Source: Takifugu bimaculatus
Lineage: Eukaryota > Chordata > Actinopteri > Tetraodontiformes > Tetraodontidae
Assembly: GCA_004026145.2 (NCBI GenBank)
Contig: CP034991.1
Location: 4,457,294 to 4,521,293 of the forward strand
Length of the DNA: 64,000 bases
Direction: 5' to 3'
In this document: positions 12,192 to 23,500 of the stretch, one piece after another
Position numbering within the stretch: position 1 is the stretch's first letter
Layout: every line of letters begins with the position of its first letter
Notes under the pieces: generated by a model
The model's input: the letters and a program-made list of their open reading frames with translations, nothing else
Database searches by the model: none
What the model was told of the DNA's origin: nothing
Program-made: the position numbers and the translations under genes

Positions 12192-15100
12192 TCAGGCACC
12201 AGGGGTCCCAGCCTGCTGTCCCATTAGAGGGTCCTCACCATCCATGTCCTCCTGGACGGGGGTCGCCTCGTGCTCCGCCGTGATAACGATGGTGTTCTCG
12301 TCTACCAGCTCGCAGGTGGGGTTGGAGAAGGCGGACAGGGGCAGGTTGATCCTCTGCATCTCGCGCTCGTACACCCGCTGCTCGTGCTGCTTCTTTAGGT
12401 CCCGGCCCCTGGAAGACGCAGCAGAGGGAATACGTTGAATGAAGACCACAGGAGCCGCTAACAGAAGACTTTCTGGAGGTTTCGGGTGGCCGATAAACCA
12501 CAGAACCAGGCATTCGGGATAAATATTGACGCTAAAGTATCAGTGTTCCCACGCGTGCTGGTCCTGCTGAGCAACAGATGCTGAAAGGTTGCAGAGATGT
12601 TGACAAGCTGACGACAGGTTTATCTCCTCCTCTACCTCTTTTCTCTCTGCCGTTTGGATGAATTCTGCATCTCGTCTTTATGAGGACTGATTTAATTGTG
12701 CGTGTCCTTCTTGGGAAATGTATGAGGCGGCACCGGCTCTAGAATCTGTTGCCCTGACAACACACTAATAAGGAATAAAATAAACACCTCCTCAAAGTCC
12801 ATGTTGCTGTAGTCATGAAGAAACAAAAGAATCTTTGCTACCATGTGACAATAGGGCAGGGGTGTCCCAACCCAGTCCTCCAGGGCACTAATGCAACCGG
12901 GTTTTGTGTCCTCCCAGGCGGCTTTCACCAGGTGAAACAGTTGTCCACCTGGCAGGTCAGGAAACCCAGATGGATTGTGGCCCTCAAGGACGGGGTTCTC
13001 ATAAACACTGACTCATAAACACTGACATAATATGCTCATTAATAATCGCCTCCTGAAATAGAAAACAATGACAGAGGTGCCGCTAATCAGATAAAACTGA
13101 TCTGCAGGTACATTTTGTATGGTGCACCTTCTGCCACAGCACCAGTTGTTGCATGTTTGTTACTCTTTCAAGAAAAAAAAAGTCAGCGGCATCATTTCAT
13201 TTCCTGCCATTCTTGCCCGTGGGTTTTGTTGACGTTCAGCAGGGGGGAGCAATAAAATAGCTGGAAAAACAGGGGGGAGGACTGTCTGGAAATGTGATTA
13301 ACGACAAATGCCCCAAAGCGGATGTGTGCTCAGCTTATCGTAATAATATAATATCACCGGCGTCTTCACACAGGGTTGAAGTAAAAGTTCCCCATTGGGT
13401 CACCAGGACAGAATGTGGGTTTTCACGTATATTTGGCACCGTGTTGAACAATACCTCTTGTAGAGGTATCCGAATGTGATGCCTGCTCCGAGGGTGATGA
13501 TGATCGCTATCATGAGGATCCCGAGGACGTAGCCTTTCAAAGAAAAACACAGGACGGACATGAGAGAGCGTTGAAATGCATGTGGGAATAATGGAGGAAT
13601 ACTGATGGAATGCCGTACCTGATGGGCCCAGGTCTTTCTTCTTCTTTGGTCCTGTGTGCACTCGCTGGCTGATTCCGATCACAGGCTGCACGGCAGCAGG
13701 TTCTCCCTGAGAGGAAGCCGAGCTGGCTGGCTGGAGGCTCTCAGTGGAGGAAGGAAGTCCAGCTGGGTGGAAGGATTTGGCCTCGGGAGGGACATCAGAT
13801 GCTTCTTCTGAAGCATAAACAACTCCTGTCAGCCCCACAGTAAGTCCACAATCATAAACAAACCCTAGAATCTCTGTCGCTACAGCAACAAAGCAGTTTC
13901 CTTTGTTGGCTTTTGAACTTGGAGAGCCATGTTTAGAGGTTCCATTTGTCTTTTTCTTCCCTCTATTTTCAACACTTCGCCACATTCAAGCTGCTGCTCT
14001 GTTGACATATATGTCAATAAATGCTTTGTTTATTTGTTTACTGGGTGTGGAGACCCTAATAATACTATATGCATTTCACAGTACATATTCCAGGACATGC
14101 AGGTGCTAAGCGACGCTCTTCCGGGAATCTGGAACGCGCAGCGCGCTCACGTCTTGTGACTTGGCTGCAGATGCCAAAATTCCCCCTGCAAAAGTCCCCC
14201 CCCCATTTCCTTCACGTTAGTCGAGTTTACGACCTCGGCAGTTTAAAGGCCGTGACGCAAGGGAAGTGGTTGCAGCCAATGAGAAGCTGTCTCCACGGTG
14301 AGGCTGCTGCTCTCTGCCAATCACCTGTGGCCAGGGCGTGTCCAGAGCAGTTCTCCGGGAGCTAAACTTTCTGCCATGTGACTCCTGGCCTTTGTCTGCG
14401 AGCTGGACTGGCTTTAAAGACCAAACAGAGGGAGGAGACCAACTGACCTACTCAACTCTTAAATCAATCAAACAATGGCCTCTTTAGGACTAAGATGAGA
14501 AAAAGATGAGGAAAAAAACACAACTTTTTTTGATGCCCCATTTAAATTTGCTCGCCGTGTTTTTGGGTTCCCTAATTGGAACATCTCACCTCATTATTTT
14601 CCACCAGAACAGAAAACTTTTCTTTTTTTAAATAATGAGGGCACACCGTGGAAGAGAAAACAGTATCAAGAGAACCCTCTCAGACCATTCTCAGAGAAAA
14701 GCTGAGTCAGTTTAACCCTCAAATGCAGCATTTGTCTACCTGTGCATGCAGTCTATGGTGCAGAACTGTCTCTGGACCGTCCCGTCTGGACCAGCGATGT
14801 AGCACCAAGGCCTCTCGGAGGAGTCTGGGTTTCGGCAGTAGCTGTGATCTCCGACACCTCCACGAAGAACAATGAAAGCATGTTTGTTACCGATGTGGAA
14901 ATACAGGCCTGTCTGCTGCTGGCTGAGCAAGAGAACCAGTGGTTTGATTAATGATTAACAACACATGGCCACAAAGAAAAGAAAGAGCGCTGTTTATTCT
15001 GAACCCGATTCCGCATCAGTGACATTTTTAAACCCCCAGCATGCTTGTGGCGCCTAATGGTGCGATCTGTTTACCTGTCTGTGAGTCCGGATGGATGAGA

Positions 15101-15433
15101 ACATCGTAATCTCTGGTGGCGTCGGTCCAGTTTAAACACTGTCAGACCCGAGGAGGAGATCTGCTGTGCCCCGCGGTACTCCACACCAATGGATCTCGTG
15201 CAGTCTGACAACAACAACAATACAAACATCTGAACGCTGAGAAGAGCATTCCAAAAGAACAGCCCATCATGTCGCCATTATCGAATGAAATCCGGAACTT
15301 CGGAAAAGGAAAAGCACCAATGAAATGCAAAAAAGGGCAGCGTTTGATGGCGTTTACCTTTCTGGTCTGCACTTGAAGCGCTGCTCTCCACGATGGCCAC
15401 GCTCAGGAAAACAACGTGCAAAGAGAAGAACAT
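12192..15433 (-). CDS. pik3ip1: phosphoinositide-3-kinase-interacting protein 1 (kringle protein)
   Basis: PIK3IP1 is a single-pass membrane protein that binds the p110/p85 kinase complex and restrains PI3K signalling. Exons in transcript order: 15433-15358 (signal peptide MFFSLHVVFLSVAIV), 15204-15075 and 14857-14740 (kringle, with GDHSYCRNPD and RPWCYIAGPDG), 13807-13619 (stalk, AAVQPVIGISQRV), 13533-13455 (membrane helix YVLGILMIAIIITLGAGI), 12408-12192 (cytoplasmic tail ending PLMGQQAGTPGA, as in mammals). The start at 15433 gives a normal signal peptide; an in-frame ATG at 15466 is less likely. Two oddities: the 15204-15075 exon has one base too many and breaks frame inside the kringle, and the 14857-14740 and 13807-13619 exons do not fit in phase, so a small exon is probably missing between them (candidate 14185-14151). 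Confidence 0.93.
12857..12998. mobile_element. degraded MITE-like element in a pik3ip1 intron
   Basis: The left end (CAGGGGTGTCCCAACCC then GTCCT..AGGGC) and the right end are inverted copies: the reverse complement of 12976-12998 reads AACCCCGTCCTTGAGGGCCAC, matching the left inner end with few changes. The outermost bases of the right end no longer match. The left end resembles the CAGGGGTGTCCAAACC ends of small non-autonomous DNA transposons that are common in teleosts (from general knowledge). No transposase is present. Confidence 0.6.
14151..14185 (-). other. pik3ip1: candidate small exon of pik3ip1
   Basis: This stretch is bounded on the - strand by a cag acceptor and a GTGAGC donor. 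Its length (35 nt) would repair the phase mismatch between the second kringle exon and the stalk exon without a stop codon. A 14-nt version with an internal acceptor would also work. No protein match supports it, so this is a guess from phase alone. Confidence 0.3.
15137..15141 (-). other. pik3ip1: apparent one-base insertion in the pik3ip1 kringle exon
   Basis: The upstream frame reads ...YRGAQQISSSGLT and the downstream frame reads CLNWTDATRDYDVLIHPDS, both typical of the kringle, but they are offset by one base. The exon is 130 nt where its splice phases allow 129. Confidence 0.85.
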
Positions 15434-16199
15434 TCTGCAGAGCTGGTGGCCCCAGTTCACCCACATCGTGGTTCGCTGCCTAAATCAGATTAAAGAGCAT
15501 GTACCAGGTGGACGAAGAGCCTGTGCTGACCGTGCAGACACACTGCTTCCTCTGCTCAGGTCCCAGCCCTTGTTTTTGTCAAGAGGAGCTCAGCTGTCTT
15601 GGTAAACAGCCTTCAGTAGGAGGAGGTAGTGGAGGAGGAGGAGGAGCTGCCATTAGCTGCCTCCAGGACCTCCAGGTCCTAAAGCCTCACCCATTCTCTC
15701 TCATGTTCAAATGAAAACAGTCAGGTGGCCACGTGAGTCATGACGCCCATTCGCTCAGGTTCATTTATCTATTTTCTGTGGTTGAATACAAATGCTTCAC
15801 TTCCTGCTTCCATCCCTTTTTAAAGGTGTCCTCGTGCTCACTATCCGATCCCCAGCCCCTGAATTTCCAGGGCTCGTACGGAGAACCGCACGGGTTCTAG
15901 CAAAAGCTCCATCCTCCCGCGAGCAGCGGGACGCTGAAAAACAGAGGCCCTGCGTCATTGTTGGCTGTCAGCGTTAGAGGTCAAAGGTCAGGAGGGCAGC
16001 CAGCGACTGAGCCAGTGTGTTCATCATCCCCCCAGTTCCCCAATCAGCAGAGTAAACAGTCTGCATCTGTCCAGCACGTTCCACCCCACTCTACCCCAGT
16101 GGGGGTATTATGGTTGAGCAGTTGGGAGTCAGTCCATTGTGGTTTACAGAAGCCTGTATCAACCATCTATCTCTCGGTCTGTCCATCTCTTTCACAGAC

Positions 16200-16470
16200 A
16201 CAAAACATTTCCCAGCGTCCTACCCTCACCATCCCAACTAACCCCCGACCCTCAACCAAAGCCAAGTCTAACCTCAACCCTAAAACCATGTCATAACCCT
16301 CAAACTGTCCTTTGAAGTTGTGAAGACCAGGAAAAATGGCCTCACTTTGTTAGTAGAATGCATATTTGGGTACTCAATATGTGGTGTGGACAAGTACAAA
16401 CACATACAGCCACATGCGCACACACACACGCACGCACACATGCACTTACACACACACACACACACTCCCT
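16200..16470. repeat. dispersed-type repeat ending in a CA/CG microsatellite
   Basis: A stretch rich in CTAACC/CTCAACC words is followed by text like GTCCTTTGAAGTTGTGAAGACCAGG and GTGGACAAGTACAAACACA, then a CA/CG repeat at about 16408-16465. This combination is familiar from many teleost intergenic regions. No ends or duplications could be defined. Confidence 0.5.
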
Positions 16471-16550
16471 TGTTGCTATGGTTTAACATTTCATGAACAG
16501 GATGCTGGCACACAGACAGACTCTCAGCCCTCTTAGTAGCAGCAAAAGCT

Positions 16551-16556
16551 TTTATT
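16551..16556 (-). terminator. thada: candidate poly(A) signal of the THADA gene
   Basis: AATAAA reads on the - strand about 1.0 kb beyond the stop codon at 17551. It is the nearest canonical hexamer seen in a suitable place. Confidence 0.45.
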
Positions 16557-17550
16557 ACAACAGATAGTCAGTTTCCATTTTGAAAAAACACTTTAGGATC
16601 CAGAAATTTCCAACTTTGCTTTTAAAAACATTTATCAACTTTAGTCCTGCAGGTTAAAACGTGAGGCACAAGGCGCCATACTGCACATATTTCAGATTAA
16701 AAAAGTTTTACAGTGAATATTTCCCCCTTCTCTAAACATTTCTCACCCCTGATGAAGACCAAACCTATGAGTCGCCTGCACATCTGACACAGTTCTTCAA
16801 ACACGGCAGGTTGTGGGGTTGTTTTTTACGTCATGTTCTAAAGACTCTCCCTCTGTGCAGCAGGTGAACCCTGTTGCATAAGAAGGTCTTAATCCTTAAT
16901 ACCAGATCAATATCACAGCTGTCGCATAATCTAGACCCTCATGAGGATCTCACAAAAACATGGGAATAAAATTTGTTACAGGTTAGTAAGCAATCCTGAA
17001 AAACTGACTCTGTTCTGAACCTCTGAAAAGGTTTAAGGTTAAACAAACTCAGTGAGTGGTCAGTTGGTGTAACAGTGATGCAGCGCCACACTGGTTGCCA
17101 AGCAACTGATGGCTTTCTACCACATTGACTCACTCATCTTCAGCCCTCATGCGGCCTGAAAAATGGACACTTATCAAGGCAGAGGGACTCTAATGGAGCA
17201 TTAAAACATACACTATATTCCCCCACTGGGCACCAGGCAGCCATTTTTTTCCCAGACGCTGTTGCATTACATCACTGCAACCGAGCTCAGCAACGGTTGC
17301 TGCCGAGTCATAATCGGAGCCTGCTGAATGTGGCTCCGCTTACAACTGTCCCACCGCCCTGCTGCACGGATATATTAGGTGTCTCTTGTCTGTACACGTG
17401 CAATAACTCTGGAAAACAGCAGCTCTCACGTGACTTGGCTGTAGAAATGCTGTAGAACTGCAGCTTCAGATATTCCAGACAGTGCGTTCGGATGGCACCG
17501 GGGTCATTAGGGCTTGTGTGGCCTTGGATTTCCAAAAAAAGAATGTGATG

Positions 17551-20500
17551 TTACTTCACGAGGGCAACTCCAGCAACAGCAGCAGTCAAAGCAGAGGGAA
17601 AGTGGATGCCGTTATGGCTGAGAAGACTGTGAACTTCCTGTAAACTTGTTTTCAGGGCTAAAGGATCACAGAGGTGTTGAACCGTGTGCTTTTCCAACAG
17701 TTTGATGACAAAAACTGCCTGCGCGAACAGGCTGCACAGGCTGCTGTGAAGTCTTGGGTCCAGGAGGAGAGCCAACCAGGCTGAGGTCAGGCTTATCAGC
17801 TGGAGGAATAATAAAACATAATCACATATGAAGGCACCTGTAGCCTCAGAACAGTTATGAACCTGATCAAACCAGCAGAAACTACATGATTTAATGGAAT
17901 TGCATCATGCAGGCAGCTTACAGCAGAGGTAAGTAAGGCTGGTCTGGAACGGTTGCTGTCATTCCTCTATGGTTAATTCCTTTTTTTGAAACATGCTAAG
18001 TTAAACTGTCTCCCACAAATTGTTGCATTTCAAGACAAAAATTATAAAACAGCTGTGGCTTTCTATAAGAGAGCTCCTGAGTGGATATCAGTGGTGGGCC
18101 AAGTCCAACCAGAATGACACTCATACCTCCGCCAAAGCCTTGCGAGTCCTCTTTAATGAAATCCAAAATCTGCCTCTTTATCTAAACTCAAATTTGATCT
18201 TTCAAGTCCCCCAACCCTCCACCAAGGTTTTGATGATATTTTTTATTTAGCCCAATTTTACCGACGAGCAGACACAACTAAAGCAAATCGTGGAGGCGCG
18301 TAACTCGCCAGTGATGTCCTACATCAGGAAATACAATATGGTGAAGGGAAATCCTCCAAATCAACTTGAAAGCTCTTTCCTGCTTCACTTGATCAGCTTT
18401 AAAGTTGAGACTCCGTCTATATTTAAAGTTTTGTTTTGACCCCGTGCCTTTTTATTTAATGATTGCTGTTACCTGGCAGGAGTTCCTTGCAGACTCTAAG
18501 GTTGTTCAGCACCTGTGCAGCATTCTCTTCTACCCACATGCTCAGGCCGCATCCCAGAGATGAAGATTCGGAGTATTTTTCGGCCATCTGCAGCAGGTAC
18601 GGCAGCATGTGCACGCACATCACAGATGGCTCCGAAAACACGTTGGGCTCATCCTGCTCATACAGACTGGCACACCTGGAAGGAATGAGTGGTGAAAACT
18701 ATTCAGGAATGTTCCTCTGCTCGCTCTAGAGTGCTTATTGAGTGAGGTTTAGGGTTAGTTACCCTGTTTGTGAAGCCCCTTGCGCCACAGTGCGGAGGTC
18801 CACCTGAGGGAGGTTACTGAGCAGCACCTCCAGTGTCCCGGGCTCCTCCCAACATTCCTCCAGCAGCAGGTCTAATAACACTTGCAGAGCCTTGTTGACT
18901 TGCATCACGTAGATGCTCTTACAGCTTCTTCCTCTTCTGGTGTGATGCAACATTGAGGCAAATTGGGCTGTTTTCATCCTTACCTGGTGGCTTTGGTCCT
19001 GCAGCAACCAAAGGCCAGTGCCGATCAACCTGCACCAACAAGATGATTCGATTTTTAAAATGATCTGCCCATCAGCATGTCATGCTCGACTTGGTTCACT
19101 TTGTCTCACCTGCTCAAGAAGGGCCTGCAATGTTCTCTCAGGCCCAGTGAAACTCCAGCCACACACAGGGCTTCAGCACACGACATTCTCAGCACTTCAG
19201 GACTTTCTGGGGACCTGTGGTTCTCCAAGATGCTACACCAGCGCTCCAACACCGGTGCACGTAGACTGACCAGAACAGGAATCAGAATAAAGTCAGAGAT
19301 GGGAATGATTGAAAACAGGACAGTGTACTGATGTGAGATAACCCCAACCTGGAGTCTGGCCATTGAGAAAGCAGCAGACTTGCTGCACAAAGAGCCTCAG
19401 AAAGAAACTCTGAGCCACATCTCTGATCCTCGAGGTCCCCCAACAACAGATTCACACAGTCGGGCAGAACGGGCTCATCGCGTGGGGCGGTCCAATGTAA
19501 AGGCTGCCATACGGAAGACTCTCCACTGAACAACACTGTTGCCAAGGCTGCCAGGTAGGTCTTCCTGTACTCTACACTGTGGCTCAGTATCGCCTCCCTC
19601 AGGTTACACTGGGTATAACAGATCATCATTAGGTCCTTTTAAGCTGCTTCTGAGTGACTGATGTGATTTTCATGCCAAACTGGAATAACCTGAATTTAAT
19701 CATGGCAACACCAAGGTACATAAACATAAAATCACTACACAAATATAGAATTTTGTGACTAATTAATAGTCCCATTTACAATCTATCAGATCTTGACATT
19801 TAGGTGATTTTCAAAACTCACTGATTTTTTCATCAGCTGCTGGTGTGTTTCCCTGAAATATGGCCAGATTTATAATAAAAGTAATGTAAAAAGAAAGAGA
19901 GGGAATGCACAAGAGCTGGGTTAGCTACTATTATTAAACATCTAAGAATCAATTACATACTAAGAGGATGTAAGGGAACTTCTGATTATTCTAGATAATA
20001 ATAATAATAACAGGGTGGAGCATTAACTTCGTGGCCTCCACAGCAGTGAATAATAAAAGGGCAGACGTGGCTAAGGTGTGCATAGTTCCTCCTAATGACG
20101 GAATACAATAGTTTATAGACACACCCTTTCTAATGCCAGTAAGCATAAAAAATGTCAATCCAGATTGCAGCCCGAGTTGGAATTGTATCCAAATCTATCT
20201 TAACTTCCTCCATTTCCTCTCATTGTGCTTGTGAATGTCACTGAACTAAAGCTTGTTACACAGGTTTTTTCAAGGCTTGAGCTTAAACCCATTCCTCACC
20301 TCCAATACCCTTTGGATCAGCTCTTTCAAACTGTGCTGTGGTGGAACCTGCCCATCAATCACCCACATGACCAACAACAGCTGTAGATCAGCGCACATAG
20401 CAGAGAAGTTGCTCCAGATCTGACAGGCCCACATTGAATCTGCACACAGAAAGTGGACGGCTTGTTTGTAGAAGGATGACAGTCCGATCTGTGGAGATGA

Positions 20501-23500
20501 CAGACCCAACATTAAGTTTTGAGAGTTAAAACTTTTAAACATTTTTCATGTATGTAGCACCTCATTTTAGGTTCCCAAGATCCGAGTCACCCTTCACAGG
20601 TTACTGACTTACAATCTTCACTTAGAGTATGTTCAAACATCATATTTAATAATAATATCATATAACCCAACCTTGGTTAAACTGTCAACTAGATGCACAC
20701 TGTGTTTTGCCAAAAGTTTATCTATCTATATTTATCAATGATAGTGATTTTTCTCTATTTTCTGAAACAATGCTGTATCAATGCGTTTGTGACACACCTG
20801 AAGCTCTTTCTGAGGCTTTTGGAGGTCACGCATGAGGATTTTATTGAGTTTTGACAGGTACGTCTCGCAGAGGTAATTTTCTTAGGGTGTCCGCAATCCC
20901 GAGGTAAGCCGCTCTCACTAGGGGGCAGTGTTGATCCTCAGTCACCAGCCACAACGAGGCATCCATCCTGCTTAACAGCTCGTTCATATCACTTGATGGG
21001 GCACTGGGAGTGGAAACACAGGGAGGGGTTGAAGGTCTGATAGTTTCCAATGAAGGAATGAAAGTTAAGTCTCACCTGAAGGAGCAGAGGGCTCTTTCTA
21101 GAACAGCTCTGATCTGCAGCAGCTGCCCGTGGAGCTGGTTGTGAGAAAAGGGCTCCTGTGAACTGGGCAGCTGAGCTATCAGGGAGGAGAGGATGCTCAT
21201 GTACTCTGATGGGGGAGCCATGGCAACCAAAGCTTTTGATGCCATCACTCTTACACTATATATTGGACTGGCAGATAGCTGGAGCAGAGGAGGCAGGAAG
21301 GAAGATAATGTTCTGGCAAGAGCACATGAGAGTAGATTAAATTCTTTTCCACCACTTCGTACAAATAATCTCAGTAGCAAATTTGTAATGAAACAAAACC
21401 ATTTACTCTGTTGTGTCTTGCACGCCAGGCTGTAGCTGAGCTAAGAGCGTGAGGATGGGGAAGAGTGAAGGGTGAAGGTGTAACTTGGCCTCATTCGATG
21501 GACCCTGGAGTTCTTGTGCTGCTCCGCTCAGCTCAGTCAGAAGGAAGAGCTGAAGACCAGGGTAGTGATAGAAGAAGGCAAGGGGAGACATGCCATGTTG
21601 GTGATGGCCATCCTCCTCACTGCTGGGCCGTTGGCCAAGCATACGTGTGCACAGTGAACCTGGGAGCACACACAAGTGAGAAACACCCATGCTGGGTGAA
21701 TTCTCCTCATTACAAATACAATGATGTGCTGCTGGTCCTTACTGAAGAGCTGCAGAGCTGCATTTCTCATGGCCCAGCACGGGAGAACTCAGCAGAGTGA
21801 GCGACAGGATGGCTACATCAGGAGCAAACTGAAGCACAGCAACTCCCAGACCTGAACCACGGACCAGGGCTTGCATGGTGTGAACCGCACACACCTGTAA
21901 AAGCAAGGATAGGCGTGTGACCGCATCTGTGCCCGTGGTTAAAGGGTGATATCGATTCTCTGGTGTGACTGTGAGGCAGAACCTGTGGCAGATCGAGCGT
22001 TTGGTCCCAGTTGTCAGACAGAGGAGCTTTAGCCGTTTCCAGTAATGTCCGCATACTCTGGCACAACAGTGATCTGGTTTTACTGGTCTCACCAGCTGAA
22101 CAAATACAAAGGATGAGCATTGGCAAGCCTGCAGCCCGTCGGGTCACGGATGTGAAACGGGGTGACTGCACAACTTTTAATCCCTATCGAGAGACAGACC
22201 ATCAGCTGTAAACCAGCAGTCTCATGATCAGTTTATGAAAAGAAAGTCTACACCAGTGCGAAGCATCACTCACTTCTTCCAGCATGACTGCAGGGATATC
22301 CCTAATCTCTGCATCACCGCTGCTCAGTAGAGTGACACAGAACTTGGTGAAGCCCATACAGCACCCCTCCACTGCCCCCTGGGGAAAAAGAAGGATTTTC
22401 CATCAGAAATTGTCCCTTTGCTACGCCTCTGTTATGGTTATTCCCCGTTGGCAGAACTCACCCAGTGGCGACATTTAAGAAGGATATTCTTGAATATTTG
22501 GGATGCTCTCCATAAATCCTCTTTTGTTAGACAACACTTGCTTGATTTGGATTCACTGAGCATCGTTTCTACCAGAGAACCTAAAAAGATTCCAATTTCC
22601 TAAAGAAACAAAAACATTACCAATATTACTGCTAAATGTAACTCCAACCCAAATCATCGCCCTCCCTTCAACGATGAATTCTTTTTGACCTTGAGGGAGA
22701 CCCAGCAGCAGGTGAGAACGAGGCTGTGCTCTTCAGACAGCAGGACGCACTCCTCCTCATCCCTCTGTCCTCCTCCAGACGCTTGGACTATAAGGGTCTT
22801 GATGGCGTTTCCCATGTCACAAAAAGAAGGCGGGGCATCTACAGCGGAGATTTCCCCAAGTGGAGCCATGGATACATTTTACAGGTGGGTTTAAAGGTAC
22901 TTAATCAGTATCTGTTAATTACTTCTGTACCCATTTCAGTCAGACATGCATCCACATCTCCATACAGAACCCCCAGCAGCAGCAGAGAGATATCTTCCAG
23001 GAGCTTTAGCAGCTCAGCGCTCACACTGTGGCCAAGACTGACACAAACGCTTCCAGGTGACTCCGACAAGCACCTCTGAAGGGCCAGGAGGACACCTGGG
23101 ACACATGTCAACACACTTGATAGACGTCATACTCTATAGCTAAACATTATTTCTGCTGAGCTTAAGCCTCACCGTGTATTGGCTTTGTTCTAGCAGCGAG
23201 CATCATGTCAGCTCTGGCTGTTAGATAATGCTCCTTCAGCTCTCTCACCAAAAAACCAACCATGTTGGAGATCTCGGAATTCTTTCCAGTTTGGTCGCGT
23301 GATCTGTAGGTAGAACAAGAACTGAGATGTTCTTTTCTATCATTTGGACTTGTGAGATGCATGAGGATATGCTTACTTCTGAAGGAGGACCTTCATCATC
23401 AGGGCTCCCATCTGAGCCTCCTGCACTCGAGGACTGCAGAGGAGCTGCTTGGATCGCACGTGCAGTTCCACGGTGATATCATCGGGAAAACTGGATTGGA

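Larger units (their letters stand above)
15434..17550. other. region between pik3ip1 (5' side) and the 3' end of the THADA gene
   Basis: No coding sequence is supported. The right part (about 16,550-17,550) is the likely 3' UTR of the - strand THADA gene. The left part should contain the pik3ip1 promoter. About 300 bp upstream of the pik3ip1 start is a CACGTG E-box overlapping an AP-1-like TGAGTCA (near 15730-15742). A repeat with CA-rich microsatellite lies at about 16200-16470. Confidence 0.6.
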
